Position numbers and translations under genes: made by a program. This document shows, in pieces, positions 21,230-32,350 of a stretch of 64,000 nucleotides of DNA. The DNA is from Dichetophora obliterata. Taxonomy: Eukaryota > Arthropoda > Insecta > Diptera > Sciomyzidae. Positions within the stretch are counted from its first letter, which is position 1. Each line of letters begins with the position of its first letter. The notes under the pieces were generated by a model. The model had not been told where the DNA came from, did not search any database, and saw only the letters and a list, made by a program, of their open reading frames with translations. The stretch covers positions 56,802,830 to 56,866,829 of the forward strand of contig OY986437.1 of the NCBI GenBank assembly GCA_963920525.1. Reading direction: 5' to 3'.

Positions 21230-22828
21230 GGCTATGCCCATGGTTTTCACTCCTCTTATTTTCCCAAAAGTTATTTGTGACAAGGCGAAAATCATGCCAG
21301 ACTTTTTTTTCTTCACCATCCAGAACAGAGTCAAAGTAATCATGTTTAAATAAATTTATTATTTGAGCACCGATAAATATACACCTTCCTTGATTTTATC
21401 TTCACTTAATCTTAAAAAGTTCTGGCAAGGGTTTACAAAAGCAGAACGACTTGTGTTTATTGCTTCGACGACATTTCTTATGAGCCCCAGTTTTATGTAT
21501 AATAGTGAAAGTAGCACTTTTTGTGGGCCAACTAAAGGGTTATTTTCCACATTTTTTTGCCCGGGTTGAAGTGACTGATGATGAGGCTACACCTTTTTTT
21601 ATAATGCCCTTTTCTATCATGACTGTCCCATTCGCTAATAAAGCAACAAAATTTCGTGTAGCCTAATTGTAGTCCAAGCAGCAAAGCTACGACTTTTAAA
21701 TCTCCGCACATTTGCCATTGGTGTTCATCATACTTAATCCGCAGCAAAACGGTTTTAATATTTTTATAAGACTCTTTCCTATGGACTGTGACCAATTAAA
21801 ATCTAAATCTATGAAAAGTCTCAACTCGTTCTGCTTATATAAGATATTTAGAGCTCCCATCAAACCACTGACATTACAATAAACGAAATCATCTGCCATT
21901 TCAAAATATTGCATTCATTCTTTTTGTCTAGAAAGGAAATATGTTACAGTCACACCACTTCGTAAATGGTTCCATTGTTGCAGTCTCGAGCCTAGAAGTT
22001 CTGTTTTGTTCTTTGGCAATTCTAAAAGCCCTATTCTGGCAGCTTAACTAAGCTCACCACATTAACAAAATAGTTAATATTAACAATTTGTTAAGGTTTC
22101 GTATTCTGCTGCAAATTTAAAAGCTCTTTTCCTTACAATTTTGTTAATAACAGAAAGAGTCTTAACAACGAATTAAATGTATGTGCTTAGATAGAAAATT
22201 GTTGTGAAAATAATAAAAAAATACAAATTAAAATATAATATTGAGTTTAAATACATTAAACTGAAAAATGGAAGAATTTTTTACTTATTTTAAGTGTTGA
22301 TAATGAAATCTTTCAGTAGCCGTGGCAAATTTTTCAAGCGCTTGCAAAGTCACAAGCTGCACTCGAAGCATCTGTTTATATCGCGCATCTCTTCTTTCAA
22401 TAGGCATATCGATTTTCACCATGTGAACTTTAAAAGCTTTTTTAAGTTTTTATGTTGTTAATGATTTTTAAGAATACTAACATTTACATAACATAACAAT
22501 CAGCTTAACAAGAGCTCCTTAACTATTTCTTGTTAAGCTAACAACCAGAATAGGGCTGTTAATCTCGTACAAGATCATTTAATTAATCTTGAGTTGTTGA
22601 ACATGATGATGCACTAATGTGGCTGTGATGATGTACTAGGTCTTTCGTAATCTGATATTTCGGAAATTGATGGGGAGGCATGTGTGAGTTCATCTTCGTC
22701 GTCGCTAATGTTAGGACGCTTGGGAATCGGGTGAAGATTGCTGTGGGGCAGAGGACGAGTAGTCGATGGTATATTTGGATACAATATGGTATTCTTCTTT
22801 TTTTTAAACACCTGTGCCTTTTCCATAT
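21230..22828 (-). pseudogene. Long relic of a multicopy arthropod protein family (putative DDE-type transposase)
   Basis: Minus-strand blocks, in order: VFKKKKNTILYPNIPSTTRP and RPLPHS with an acidic serine-rich tail (22828-22614), NDLVRD (near 22580), LPKNKTELLGSRLQQWN (near 22000), ADDFVYCNVSGLMGALN and ELRLFID (21900-21810), KESYKNIKTVLLRIKYDEHQ and GDLKVVALLLGLQLGYTKFC (21780-21650), EWDSHDRKGHY (near 21620), NPLVGPQKVLLSLLYIKLGL (near 21540) and LSEDKIKEGVYL (near 21390). I recall this order from an uncharacterised protein found in many copies in arthropods. FID and GDLK aspartates plus the later GERFHQD glutamate would suit a DDE core (inference). A MITE at 22027-22557 splits it, frames are broken, and the C-terminal end is lost; a matching C-terminal piece lies at 10609-10820. 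Confidence 0.65.
22027..22557. mobile_element. MITE with 13-bp TIRs inside the protein-family relic
   Basis: Ends are agccctattctgg (22027-22039) and ccagaatagggct (22545-22557), perfect inverted copies. The parts of the relic on either side (NDLVRD and LPKNKTELLGSRL) are neighbours in the family, which shows the 531 bases were inserted. I do not see a clear target duplication. Confidence 0.75.
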
Positions 22829-23014
22829 ATATGAATTGTCGGGCAGAAATAAAAATTAGACGCGTGATTTGCCGCCACTGCACCGGCACTGCGAAACGAA
22901 ATGATGTTTTGATGCCACTCAGCCAATTTCTCAAACATGCAGCGCACAGATTGCAACAGAAATGTAGAACCCACATTTTATCCTAGTGTTTTATGTCTTC
23001 TTTAAAGTAAAAAG

Positions 23015-23682
23015 CAGGGCTCGGATTTTGATGATCTAAAAAACTGAAAAAATTACCTAAAAAAATTACTAAAATTACCTAAAACCTGCAGAAAATTACC
23101 TAAAAACTGACAAAAATTACCAAATAAATGCATAAAAAATTTAGACTTAAAAATAAAACATTACTAAATTAAAATTTATTTTATACTAGCATATCCTAAG
23201 TTTTTATCTAACACTTTTTCATTTTTCTACAAACCCTTTCGTCAGTTTCACCACGCGCAGAGCTTTTTTTTTCATCGAAGTCTCTAAACAAAGCTACTCC
23301 TTTGTCGAGAGGTAATGTTTTTGATTGAAGGGACTCTAGTGTTAAAGGTATATGTTTAAAAATTTGCATTCTGACTTTTTTAGTACGAAGAAAAATAAAA
23401 AAATTATTAAAAAATTTCATTAAAATGACCTAAAAACCCAAAAAATCTTCCAAAAATTAAAAATGAGCAAAAATGACAATAAAATAACTTAAAAATCTCT
23501 AAAAATTACCAAAAAATGCCCTGAAAATGACCTAAAAACTAAAAACGATGAAAAATGACAAAAAATGTCCTAAAAACTCTTCATAGTTGGAATTTAGAAA
23601 ACATAAATAAACGTTTTAAATAAGCAAGGAATGTCTTAGAAGCAGCAGAAAAAGATGACATGTCATCGAAATCCTAGCCCTA
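23015..23682. mobile_element. hAT-like MITE with subterminal attacctaaaa repeats
   Basis: Ends are cagggctcggattttgatga and tcatcgaaatcctagcccta, imperfect inverted copies of about 19 bases. Flanks gtaaaaag (23007-23014) and gtaataag (23683-23690) are a 7/8 match for an 8-bp hAT target duplication. Short repeats around aaaattacctaaaa lie inside the left end, and aaaatgacctaaaaa versions inside the right end, both in the same orientation. No transposase is encoded. Confidence 0.7.
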
Positions 23683-23891
23683 GTAATAAGTATAGGCTTT
23701 CTTTATTAAAGGCGATAAAGAACACCTTTATTTACTAAATATTATCTCACCGCATATATAATAAAAACTGTCGAAATTATTCACACATTTTCGAGACATT
23801 TTACAATAAAATGCAACTATTTTTTTACTTCTAACACTTGTATCACTTAGTAGCTCAGAACAGATAACAAAACACAATATTTTCAACATGC

Positions 23892-23899
23892 CAACCAAC
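23892..23899 (+). repeat. Left 8-bp target duplication caaccaac
   Basis: Matches 29043-29050 exactly, flanking the 5.1-kb hAT-like element. Confidence 0.85.
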
Positions 23900-23919
23900 C
23901 AAGGTTGCCAGCCAAAATT

Positions 23920-24180
23920 CGTAACAATTCCCACGAAAATTACCTTTTTCCCAAAGTCACATAAATTAAATACCACCAAAATTCCCATGGTAAAGGTAAA
24001 TAAAAAAATTCCCACAGCAATTAAAAAATACCCAAAAAAATCCCACGATCATCTAAAATTACCACAAAAATACCACGCGTTTTAAAAATACCACCAAAAA
24101 TCCCATATGCATTTAAAAATCCCACAAAAAATCCCATATGTATTAAAAAATACCACGAAAAATCCCATATGTATAAGAAA
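23920..24180 (+). repeat. Subterminal repeat array, left end of the hAT-like element
   Basis: Degenerate units alternating a ccca(c/t) core and a taccac core in A-rich spacing, for example aaaaataccaccaaaaatcc. Related motifs recur at 28870-29020 near the other end. Confidence 0.75.
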
Positions 24181-24963
24181 TTTTAAAAAGTTTAGAAATA
24201 CCAGACATTTTTGCATTTAAATAAGCAGAAATAAATAGACACGTCGATAGTTAAAAGTTTTGCATTTATTGTCTTTGTTTCAAAACTATAACAAATTAAT
24301 AACCCAAAAAGAATTTTGCAACCACAGGTTACTTAATACCCATTTTTTACATGACGACGTTGCAGAGATACTGATTTGGATAATATTTTATGGGAAAAGT
24401 TTGTAAAAATTCCTATTTGTAAAAATTCCTATTCTTAAATAATGCCTTCAATGTGACTTTCCTTTTTAATACTATTTTACCACTAGGTCACGGAATGTTG
24501 TAACGATTTATCAAGTTTTACCTTTAAAAAATGCATCACTCAACTATGGAATAATAACTAAAGATGTTATCATTTTTTTACGATTAGATAATTGCGACCC
24601 AAGTGTAGGCTCTTTCTATTTAAAAAGGTGGCCGCAAATTATTATTATATTTTCCTAACAATAAACATGAAATTGCTTTTATATTGTATTGTTAAGCTTT
24701 TCAACTATGTTTTATTGATTGCTTACATTAAAAACTATTACTGAAATTTTTGTACAATACTTTCTTCACGAAACTTTTTAAAACATTTTCTATTAATATA
24801 TGAAATTATTACAAAATTTTCTGAATTTAGATTGCACTTAAATTTTTAAGAAGTTTTGGCTGTTTTTTACCAAAAATCTTCTTTCCCATCTACATTTTCA
24901 ATAAGGCTCCAAAAAATATCCAAAACACCTAATATTATGTTGTACTCTTATATTTTTTATAAA
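24181..24963. other. AT-rich interior of the hAT-like element, no gene seen
   Basis: No transposase motif or repeat array recognised in any frame; presumably non-coding interior of the 23900-29042 element. Confidence 0.4.
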
Positions 24964-25350
24964 TCTATATATATAAAAAAATGTTGTCAAATCTGTTTGT
25001 GACGAGTGTTTGAGAGTTCGACTGAGTAAAAAAAAAATCTGCCGATACCATTTTGTAGGGTACGTTCTCTAGATGGTTTTAATTTGAAAATAAAATAAAT
25101 AAAAATTGTTTGAAAATGTTTTGATTTGGTCGAGTTATATGTGTTTGAGTGAAGGGTTTTGGACCTATTGGAAATTTTTTTTTTTGCAAATTTGATTTTA
25201 ATTGATATGAAAAGTAAATGTATGAATTTTATGCAGTTCAAATTGTGTACATACGCGCTATTTTTGTTGGAAATAGCAATCAAAATAGCACGCAACCAAT
25301 AACAAAGGGAAAAAATGGTCATACGACAAATGAACGAAAGTTAATTGAAT
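24964..25350 (+). mobile_element. Helitron-like 5' end (truncated)
   Basis: Starts TCTATATATATAAAAAAATG after an A, as Helitrons of this type do. No matching 3' end was found; it is probably an older copy invaded by the next ones. Confidence 0.4.
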
Positions 25351-25770
25351 TCTATATAAATAAAAATCAAATGTCGTTCGTTGGTAATTGCATCAGTTGA
25401 GAACGGCTGAACCGATTTGGATAATTTTTTTTTTAAAATGTTCGTAATAGTCCAACTTAGGTTTTTACGGAAAGAAAAATTGACCACGCCCACTTTGCGC
25501 CCACTTTTTTTGATTTATCTAAAATCGGAAAACGGCTGGACCGATTTGGATAATTTTTTTTTAATGTTCATAGTAATCCAATTTAAGTTTTGTCGGAAAG
25601 AAAAATTGACCACGCCCACTTTTGCGCCCACTTTTTTCAATTTATCTAAAATCGGAAAACGGCTGGACCGATTTGGATAATTTTTTTTTCAAATGTTCGT
25701 CGTAATCCAATTTAAGTGTTTACTGAAAGAAAAATTGACCACGCCCACTTTTGCGCCCACTGTTTTCATA
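25351..25770 (+). mobile_element. Helitron-like 5' part with three ~128-bp tandem units
   Basis: Starts TCTATATAAATAAAAATC. The interior is three tandem units starting near 25402, 25531 and 25658, each with aacggctg(a/g)accgatttgg, a poly-T run and a gaccacgcccacttt block. It is cut off by the next Helitron at 25771. Confidence 0.6.
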
Positions 25771-27617
25771 TCTATATATATAAAATTAAGTGGCAAAACT
25801 TCCTGTTCGCATACTCCTCCTAGACGGCTTGCCCAATTTCAATGAAATTTTCAGGGGTGATTGGGGTCTGTGTGGACGGTGCACATAAGAAATTGCATGT
25901 GTGTATCTTTGCAGGTTTTGTACCACACCCCCTTTTGTCGCCCACAAATCAATAAAAATGCTGTATTTAAGACGGTTTTGGTCGTATGAAATTAAAATTT
26001 GGTAAATAAGTTCGTATGATAACTATAATTAACTTTGAAAAAATGGGCGTGGTCACAATTCATCTACGCCTACTTTAAAGAAAATATCAAGATACTTCGA
26101 AACCATTGGTCCGATTGAGCTCAAATTTTGTAAGTACGCTTTGCTTTGAGTACGAGATGGTTTAAGGGGCAATGCCACACCCCCTTTTACCTCCCACATA
26201 TAAATAAAAAATTGTTGTTATCGAATAGCTTTAGTTAGAGTTATGGGTCGCACAGCTTAGAAATTCGGTATTCGACCACAATTTAGACGTACCGTTTCTG
26301 TGATGAAATTTTATGGGAGTGGACAAGGGGGAGGGGCACCTCCGATACAACCCAAATTTGTGATATCGAATAGCTTTGAAGTTATAGGAATTCATCTTTG
26401 GAATTCAGTTTTTGACCTCAATTTACACATGCAGTTTCAATGGTTTTATTTTATGGGCGTTGGACAGGGAGGCGTGACATCTCCCTTACAACCCAAATTT
26501 GCGATATCGTATTGCTTTGAAGTTATAGGTTGACAGCGTAAGAATTCGGTATTCGACCTAAATTTATACATGCATTTTCAATACTTACATTTTGTCGTCG
26601 TAGGGCAAAGGGGAGTGGCACTTCCCATACAACCCAACTTTGTGCTATCAAATAGTTTTAGAGTTATAAGTCGTACAACGCCGAAATTCAGTATTCGACC
26701 TCAATATACACATGCAGTTTCATTGATTCAATCTATGTTCATTGGTAAGAGGGGCGTGGCACCTCCCATTTAACGTAAATTTGCGATATTGAATATCAGC
26801 GTCAGAATTCAGTATTCGGCCCCAATTTATACATGCAGTTTCATTAATTACATTTTATGGGCGTACGACAAGGGGGCGTGAAACCTCCTATTTAACCCAA
26901 ATTAGAGATATCAAATAGCATTGGGGTTATAGGTCTCACAGCTTTGGAATTCAGTATTGGACCACAATGTACACATGTAGTTTCATTGATTACATTTTAT
27001 GGGCGTTGATCAAGGGGGAGTGGCACCTCCCATACAACGAAAATTTGTGATATCGAATAGCTTTGTAGTTCAAGGTCGCACAGCGTCGGAACTCAGTATT
27101 CGACCAAAATTTACGCTTGCAGATTTACTGATAAAATTTTTTAGAGTTTGTCGGGGGGGTCGTGACACCTCCAATTTAACCCAAATTTGCGATATCGAAT
27201 AGATTTGGATTTATAGGTAACTCAGCCTCAAAATTCAGTATTCGACCTCAATGTACTCATGCAGTTTCATTGCTAAAATTTTATGGGCGTAGGGAAAAGG
27301 AGAGTGGCACCTCCCATACAATCAAAATTTGTGCTATCGAATAGTTTTGGAGTTATATGTCGCACAGTTTTGGAATTCGGTATTCGACCGCCATGTAGAC
27401 ATCCAGTTTAATTGATTACATTCTATTAGCGGTGATGAAGAGAGAGTGGCACTTCCTATACAACCCAAATTTGTTATATCGAATAGCTTTGTGGATATAG
27501 GTCGCACAGTCTCAGAATTCAGTATTTGACCTCAATTTAGACATGCTGTTTAACTGATAACATTTTATGGGCGTTTGAATAGGGAGAGTGGCAGCAACGC
27601 GCCGGGTTTCAGCTAGT
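25771..27617 (+). mobile_element. Non-autonomous Helitron with internal satellite
   Basis: The element begins TCTATATATATAAAATTAAG, preceded by A at 25770, and ends GGGTTTCAGCTAGT at 27617, followed by T. TC start, CTAGT end and insertion between A and T are the Helitron rules. A GC-rich stretch just before the end (aacgcgccgggttt) may form the usual short 3' hairpin. There is no Rep/helicase gene. Length is 1847 bases, mostly tandem repeat. Confidence 0.8.
26250..27600 (+). repeat. Ten ~141-bp tandem units in the Helitron
   Basis: The anchor ttc(a/g)gtattcgacc falls near 26262, 26402, 26543, 26686, 26806, 26949, 27091, 27232, 27373 and 27516. Spacing is 140-143 except one 120-base unit. Each unit also holds a gggcgt...ggcacctccc block and a gatatcgaatagcttt block. 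Open frames in this stretch are by-products of the repeat. Confidence 0.9.
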
Positions 27618-27990
27618 TCTAATTATAAAATAATTTAAAATAATTATGGCTGTAAACAAAATTGGCAACTCTGTAATGCATTTATACTAAAATGTAATAA
27701 GTAACTTCAAAGTAATTTTTACTAAAACAATGTCGGCATTGTGTTGCACCACTTTCGAAAAATAGTGATCTCTGTAACCAATACATAACATCATGTCAAT
27801 GTTGACACAAAAATAAACGCTACGACGTCGCTGCAACCCAAATATGGACCATCAGTTCTAGTTGGGAACATACAAATTGTTTCACATAAAGTTAATTGTT
27901 ACACATATCACATGTTTTCGTCTTATATTTGAGATCGTGAATTTTATTTGTATGTATCCATTTAATAATTTCTAAAACGATAGTAAGCTT
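27618..27990. other. Interior of the hAT-like element, no gene seen
   Basis: No recognisable coding sequence. Confidence 0.4.
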
Positions 27991-28490
27991 ATAAAAATAA
28001 TATAATAAAAAATAAACAAAATAAAATAAAAATATTGTTTTAAAAAATATTTGTGGTTTGTGAGGTGATAAGCAATTCATTTTAACACAAGATGACTTTT
28101 CAAAAATTTAGGTAGGTACTTATTTCTAATATCAAATAATGAAAGTGACTTCAGAATAAAAAATAACCATAATAAAATATGTATACAGTTTTCAAAGATA
28201 TTTGTGCTTTGTGAAGTGATAAACAGTGAATTTAACACAATATGATTTTTCAAAAAATTAGGCACTTATTTCTAATATAAAATAATGTCAGTGACTTCAA
28301 AAATAGAAAATAAGCAAAATAAATTAAATATTAGTTTTCAAAGATATTTGTGTTTTGTAAAGAGATAAACAGTTAATTTCAACACAATATGGTTTTAAAA
28401 AAATGTAAGAACTTATTTCTCATATAAAATAATATACATAAGTGACTTCAGAAATAAAAAAATAAACAAAATAAAATATATATAAATTTT
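27990..28490 (+). repeat. Three ~150-bp degenerate tandem units
   Basis: The anchor atatttgtg.tttgt falls near 28047, 28198 and 28344. Each unit has a aacacaatatgattttt-type block and a gtgacttca block. Confidence 0.8.
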
Positions 28491-28869
28491 TTATGGCAAC
28501 TGTTATTTAATTTTGATTTTAAAAGTTAATTGCTGATTATTGGATTCGATAAGTAAACTTGCAAATATTGTCTATTATTGTTTTGGTAGTCTTATATTTT
28601 TGTAAGCTTAACGCTTGCATGCACAAATGTGGAATTTTCAGAAAGGTCAGAATTTTAAGTTTAGAATTTTTTCAGAAAAGAATGCGCTATTCGTTTTTAT
28701 GCAATTTTGTGATGTCAACTTGTTCTTAAAACAAATATGTAATTTATTCATTAAGTTCGAGGAAATGTACAGCTTAAACTTATAGCTTTACTCTACTGCA
28801 TATATACGTCGATTATCTAATACTATGATTAAGATTTTGCTTAATAAAAGTGAAAAAAAAACTTTTTAA

Positions 28870-29020
28870 GAAAAAATTCCCAAATTCCCATGCAATTAAA
28901 AAATACCACGCTGAATTCCCACGCCAATTAAAAAATACCACGCTGAATTAAAAAATACCATGGGAATTCCCAAAAAAAAAATTCCCAAGACCAATTAAAA
29001 ATTACCACGAATGGGATTTT
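28870..29020 (+). repeat. Subterminal repeat array, right end of the hAT-like element
   Basis: Units such as aaaaaataccacgctgaatt and attcccacgccaatt recur two or three times. They mirror the array at 23920-24180 but in the same orientation, not inverted. Confidence 0.75.
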
Positions 29021-29042
29021 TCCCACAATACTGGCAACCTTG

Positions 29043-29050
29043 CAACCAAC
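29043..29050 (+). repeat. Right 8-bp target duplication caaccaac
   Basis: Exact copy of 23892-23899. Confidence 0.85.
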
Positions 29051-31568
29051 TAATGTGACTCACACACTATCACACTTGAACAGAATGTGGGGTATGTTAT
29101 GACAAATCGTGTAGTTAGGTATCTCGAAAACTTAAACATATAATTGGCTTTTACTATTATATATATATTTCAAATACTTTTCTACTGTAGACCAGTGTAA
29201 TTAAAGACATTTTTTATGACAATTTTTGTTAAATTAGATAAAATATAGGCAAACAAAAATAGTACACTTTATGTGCTGCATATTTAAAAAAAAAATTATT
29301 TCCGAAATAAAAAGATTTCAAAGTAGTATATTATTTTCCACTCTTGTCACACTGCCGAAGACCAATGAGCATTTTTCTATATGATTACAACGTTCCTCTT
29401 TCGTTCCTCTTTCGTTCCTCTTTCATGCTTCACTTAAGACGCTTTTATGCTTTCCTCCTCTGAATTCTAATTTAAAATTATAAACAAGCTCTTTGTGGCC
29501 ACCACTCAATCATTTCCAATATCTGACTAAATATAATTTTGCCAATTTCTGTCATATCCTTGCATATCCATACATCAAATACATGGAATACGACTATCTT
29601 GCGTTGAGAGAAACAGCAATTCACGAACAAATATGCTGCTAATAATCCATAAAAAGATATTCATGTCTTGGTCATGTTCAATTTCAATAATTTCGAGCAA
29701 CTACCACAGCATCTTATCAATTCACTCATAGCACCCACTTAATTATGACAACAACAACAGTAACTTAACCCACATTGAATATTTTACAATAGGTCGAGCA
29801 ATCTTGGCCATCGCTTTCACTACAATAATTGTGCTTATAACATTCTGATGTTCGCCAACTGACAATATTTGTAAACGTTAACGCTGATTCTGGCCATGTT
29901 AATGAAAATTCATGGCTAACATGGGAAGGATAAGAGCCTTGAGTCAACCCAATCTCATCTACTGTATCAAACTGAGTGCGTTCAAACTGAATTTAATGAA
30001 TTTTCCCTAACAAGTTTCTTGTTGGTCAAACATTGTGTGCTAGACTGTATCGATTTTTGTTAAAATTGTTTGAAAGAGAACGTCGATTTATTTGCACTAG
30101 TGGAAAATAAAAAAATCGGAAAATTGTATTGACTTGCTAACGAGGTCAATTAAAAGATATGGCATTTTTCTTGTTATGCATTTTAAATAATCCTTTTTTT
30201 TTTTGGGTTTGTGCTTAAATTTCTGATTAAAAGGCAGCAAAAAAGTTAAGCGCTTACAAAGGCTAACAAGCGTAGCAACGTTTGTGGTTGTTTGAGATGC
30301 GCAGATTTTAGTAAAACTATAAAAATTAATTTTAACTGAAATACATTACTTTTGCAGCAACAAGTTTTTATTATAGCCTTGAGAACACATGGCGCCTGTG
30401 TACTTTAATGATGTACTAACATTTTATAGTATAACTTGTACTAACTTGTCTACCGCTTATGACATGGTATTAAAGTTTTACGTACGTCATTATAATTATA
30501 AACTTTGTCTATTTAAATTCTGAATGTATGCCAGAGGGTAAAGAGCGATTCTTTAGTATTGTTCGACATTGCTTAGGCCTTAACGCTTTTATTGTATCTC
30601 TAAATTTGAGATTTTAAAACTTTACAAAGCAAACTTTCAGATTTTAAAGCTAGGTTGTTTATGCCACGATTTGCTGATTTTCAGGGACCAAAGTTGCAAC
30701 AACAGAACCATTTTTTTTAACGGAATTTCTTAAATTTTTTAAAAATATTTGAAGCCGTACGTACGATTTTAAGTTCCACCCTTTCGATTACTAGATGCAA
30801 GTTTTACCCACTGAGCCACGTAAACATGTTAATAGAGACTGTTGATTCACTCCTAAAGATTAGTTTTTCATTTCTTGCCTTGCTTTTAAAGTAAGCATTT
30901 AATATAACATTGCGTGATCTTATATGTTAATACGCAAACATCGAATGTTGATGTATACCAGTGATCTGCAAGCGATGTCATTTTCGCTACTTGCAATCTA
31001 CCCTCAACAAATACAGTGACAGTCTGACCGCACTACGCAAGCGCTGCGATTGTTGTGTCGAACATACTTGCAACATTGAAGCCAACTGTGTATGAGCGTG
31101 TCGTAAGACCACAATAATGCATGTTCGAGTTGTTGGTTTGATAACCAGCGCAGGGTCTTTTCAACTTCTGGTATGCAATGGTAAGTATGGTCATTTACAA
31201 GCAACAAAACAAAGACATAGCGTAACTCCTACATAAAAAAACCAGCGCTTATTTTGTTCTCCGTACACAAAGTATTTGCCGTAACATTGCAGTAACATTG
31301 CAGTTACTTTGCGTGACTTTTGAGAGCTTGTAGCTCGTAAGCTAAAGGTTCAATTGAGCTGACTTCTTTTTTAAAATTAATTCTAAAGTTTAATTGAGTG
31401 AGCAATAAAATTTGTTTAGTAAATTTTTAAAGATCTTTATTAAATTTAGTTTTTTAAGAAATTATATCAGACGCCATTTTACTAAAAAACACCTTTAATC
31501 ACTGATTTTGATAAGATTTTGTATGCATGCAGATCTTTAATAAAGCTACAATTTTTGTTCAATTGTTC
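29051..31568. other. Stretch without recognisable gene
   Basis: No supported gene. It holds three 11-bp direct copies of cgttcctcttt at 29391-29423. On the minus strand near 30780-30825 there is a tRNA-like stretch (cgtggctcagtgggtaaaac) that may be a decayed SINE head. Other ORFs are short and unrecognised. Confidence 0.4.
29391..29423 (+). repeat. 11-bp x 3 direct repeat
   Basis: Three exact copies of cgttcctcttt. Confidence 0.9.
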
Positions 31569-31692
31569 AAAATTTTGAAATAATAGGGTCGCCACCTAAT
31601 AATGTCTTTTCAAGAGTTTAAAACTGATAAATGACGTTTAAAACTCTTGAAAAGACATATTATTAGGTGGCAACCCTATTATTTCAAAATTT
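31569..31692. repeat. Long hairpin, ~57-bp arms
   Basis: Left arm 31569-31624 and right arm about 31635-31692 are near-perfect inverted copies around a ~10-base loop. Arm landmarks are aaataatagggtcgccacct and aggtggcaaccctattattt. A transcript would form a strong stem. Confidence 0.85.
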
Positions 31693-32350
31693 TATAATTT
31701 TGAAATTCTGACAACGGATTCGGATTGAACGACCCATTTTTGGTGTACTTTTTTTTGCCAGCCCCGAATTCATAAAACTACAAAAAATTAAGGTGGCAAC
31801 CCTATCCACCATCTTGAATTTTAGAATTCTGACTTTAGATTCGAAATTAGCGACCCCTTAACACTGATAAATGACGTTTAAAACTCTTGAAAAGACATAT
31901 TATTAGGTGGCAGCCCTATTATTTTAAAATTTTATAATTTTGAAATTCTGACAATGTATTCAGATTCAGCGACCCATTTTTGGTGTACTTTTTTTTTTGC
32001 CATCCCCGAATTAACAAAACTACAAAAAATTAAGGTGGCAACCCTATCCAACATCTTGAATTTTAAAATTCTGACTTTAGATTCGAAATCAGCGACCCCT
32101 TAACACTGATAAATGATGTTTAAAACTCTTAAAAATACATATTATTAGGTGGCAATACTGTGGTAAAAATTTAGGTGGCAGCCCTAACCTCCATCTTAAA
32201 TTTTAAAATTGTGACATTATATTCGAAATCAAATCCGTTGTCAGAATTTCAAAATTACAAGAATTCTCAAAAATGAAAAAAATCTAGGTGGCAACTCTAT
32301 CCGTCATCTTAAATTTTAAAGTTTGACATCATCTTCGAAATAAGTTACCC
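31623..32350 (+). repeat. ~241-bp tandem repeat, three units (last one decayed)
   Basis: The anchor actgataaatga falls at 31623, 31863 and 32105. Units share ttgaaaagacatattattagg, a cgacccatttttggtgtact block and a aggtggcaaccctatcc block. The left hairpin arm at 31569 is an inverted copy of a unit start. Confidence 0.85.

Larger units (their letters stand above)
23900..29042. mobile_element. 5.1-kb hAT-like element (12-bp TIRs, 8-bp TSD) with nested Helitrons
   Basis: The ends are caaggttgccag (23900-23911) and ctggcaaccttg (29031-29042), perfect 12-bp inverted repeats, with an exact 8-bp duplication outside. Inside both ends are arrays of short motifs of the type attcccacg, aataccacg and aaatcccatatg (23920-24170 and 28870-29020), which look like transposase-binding subterminal repeats. 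No hAT transposase is visible; the interior is filled by Helitron-like sequence and satellite-like repeats. Confidence 0.85.

Noticed and set aside
26300..27202. A series of similar ORFs that could be read as a repeat protein
   Set aside because: They are translations of the ~141-bp tandem unit inside a Helitron; period and stop pattern follow the DNA repeat.
26250..27600. Regular spacing that could suggest a CRISPR-like array
   Set aside because: There are no short conserved repeats separated by unique spacers; whole units are related, and the genome is eukaryotic.
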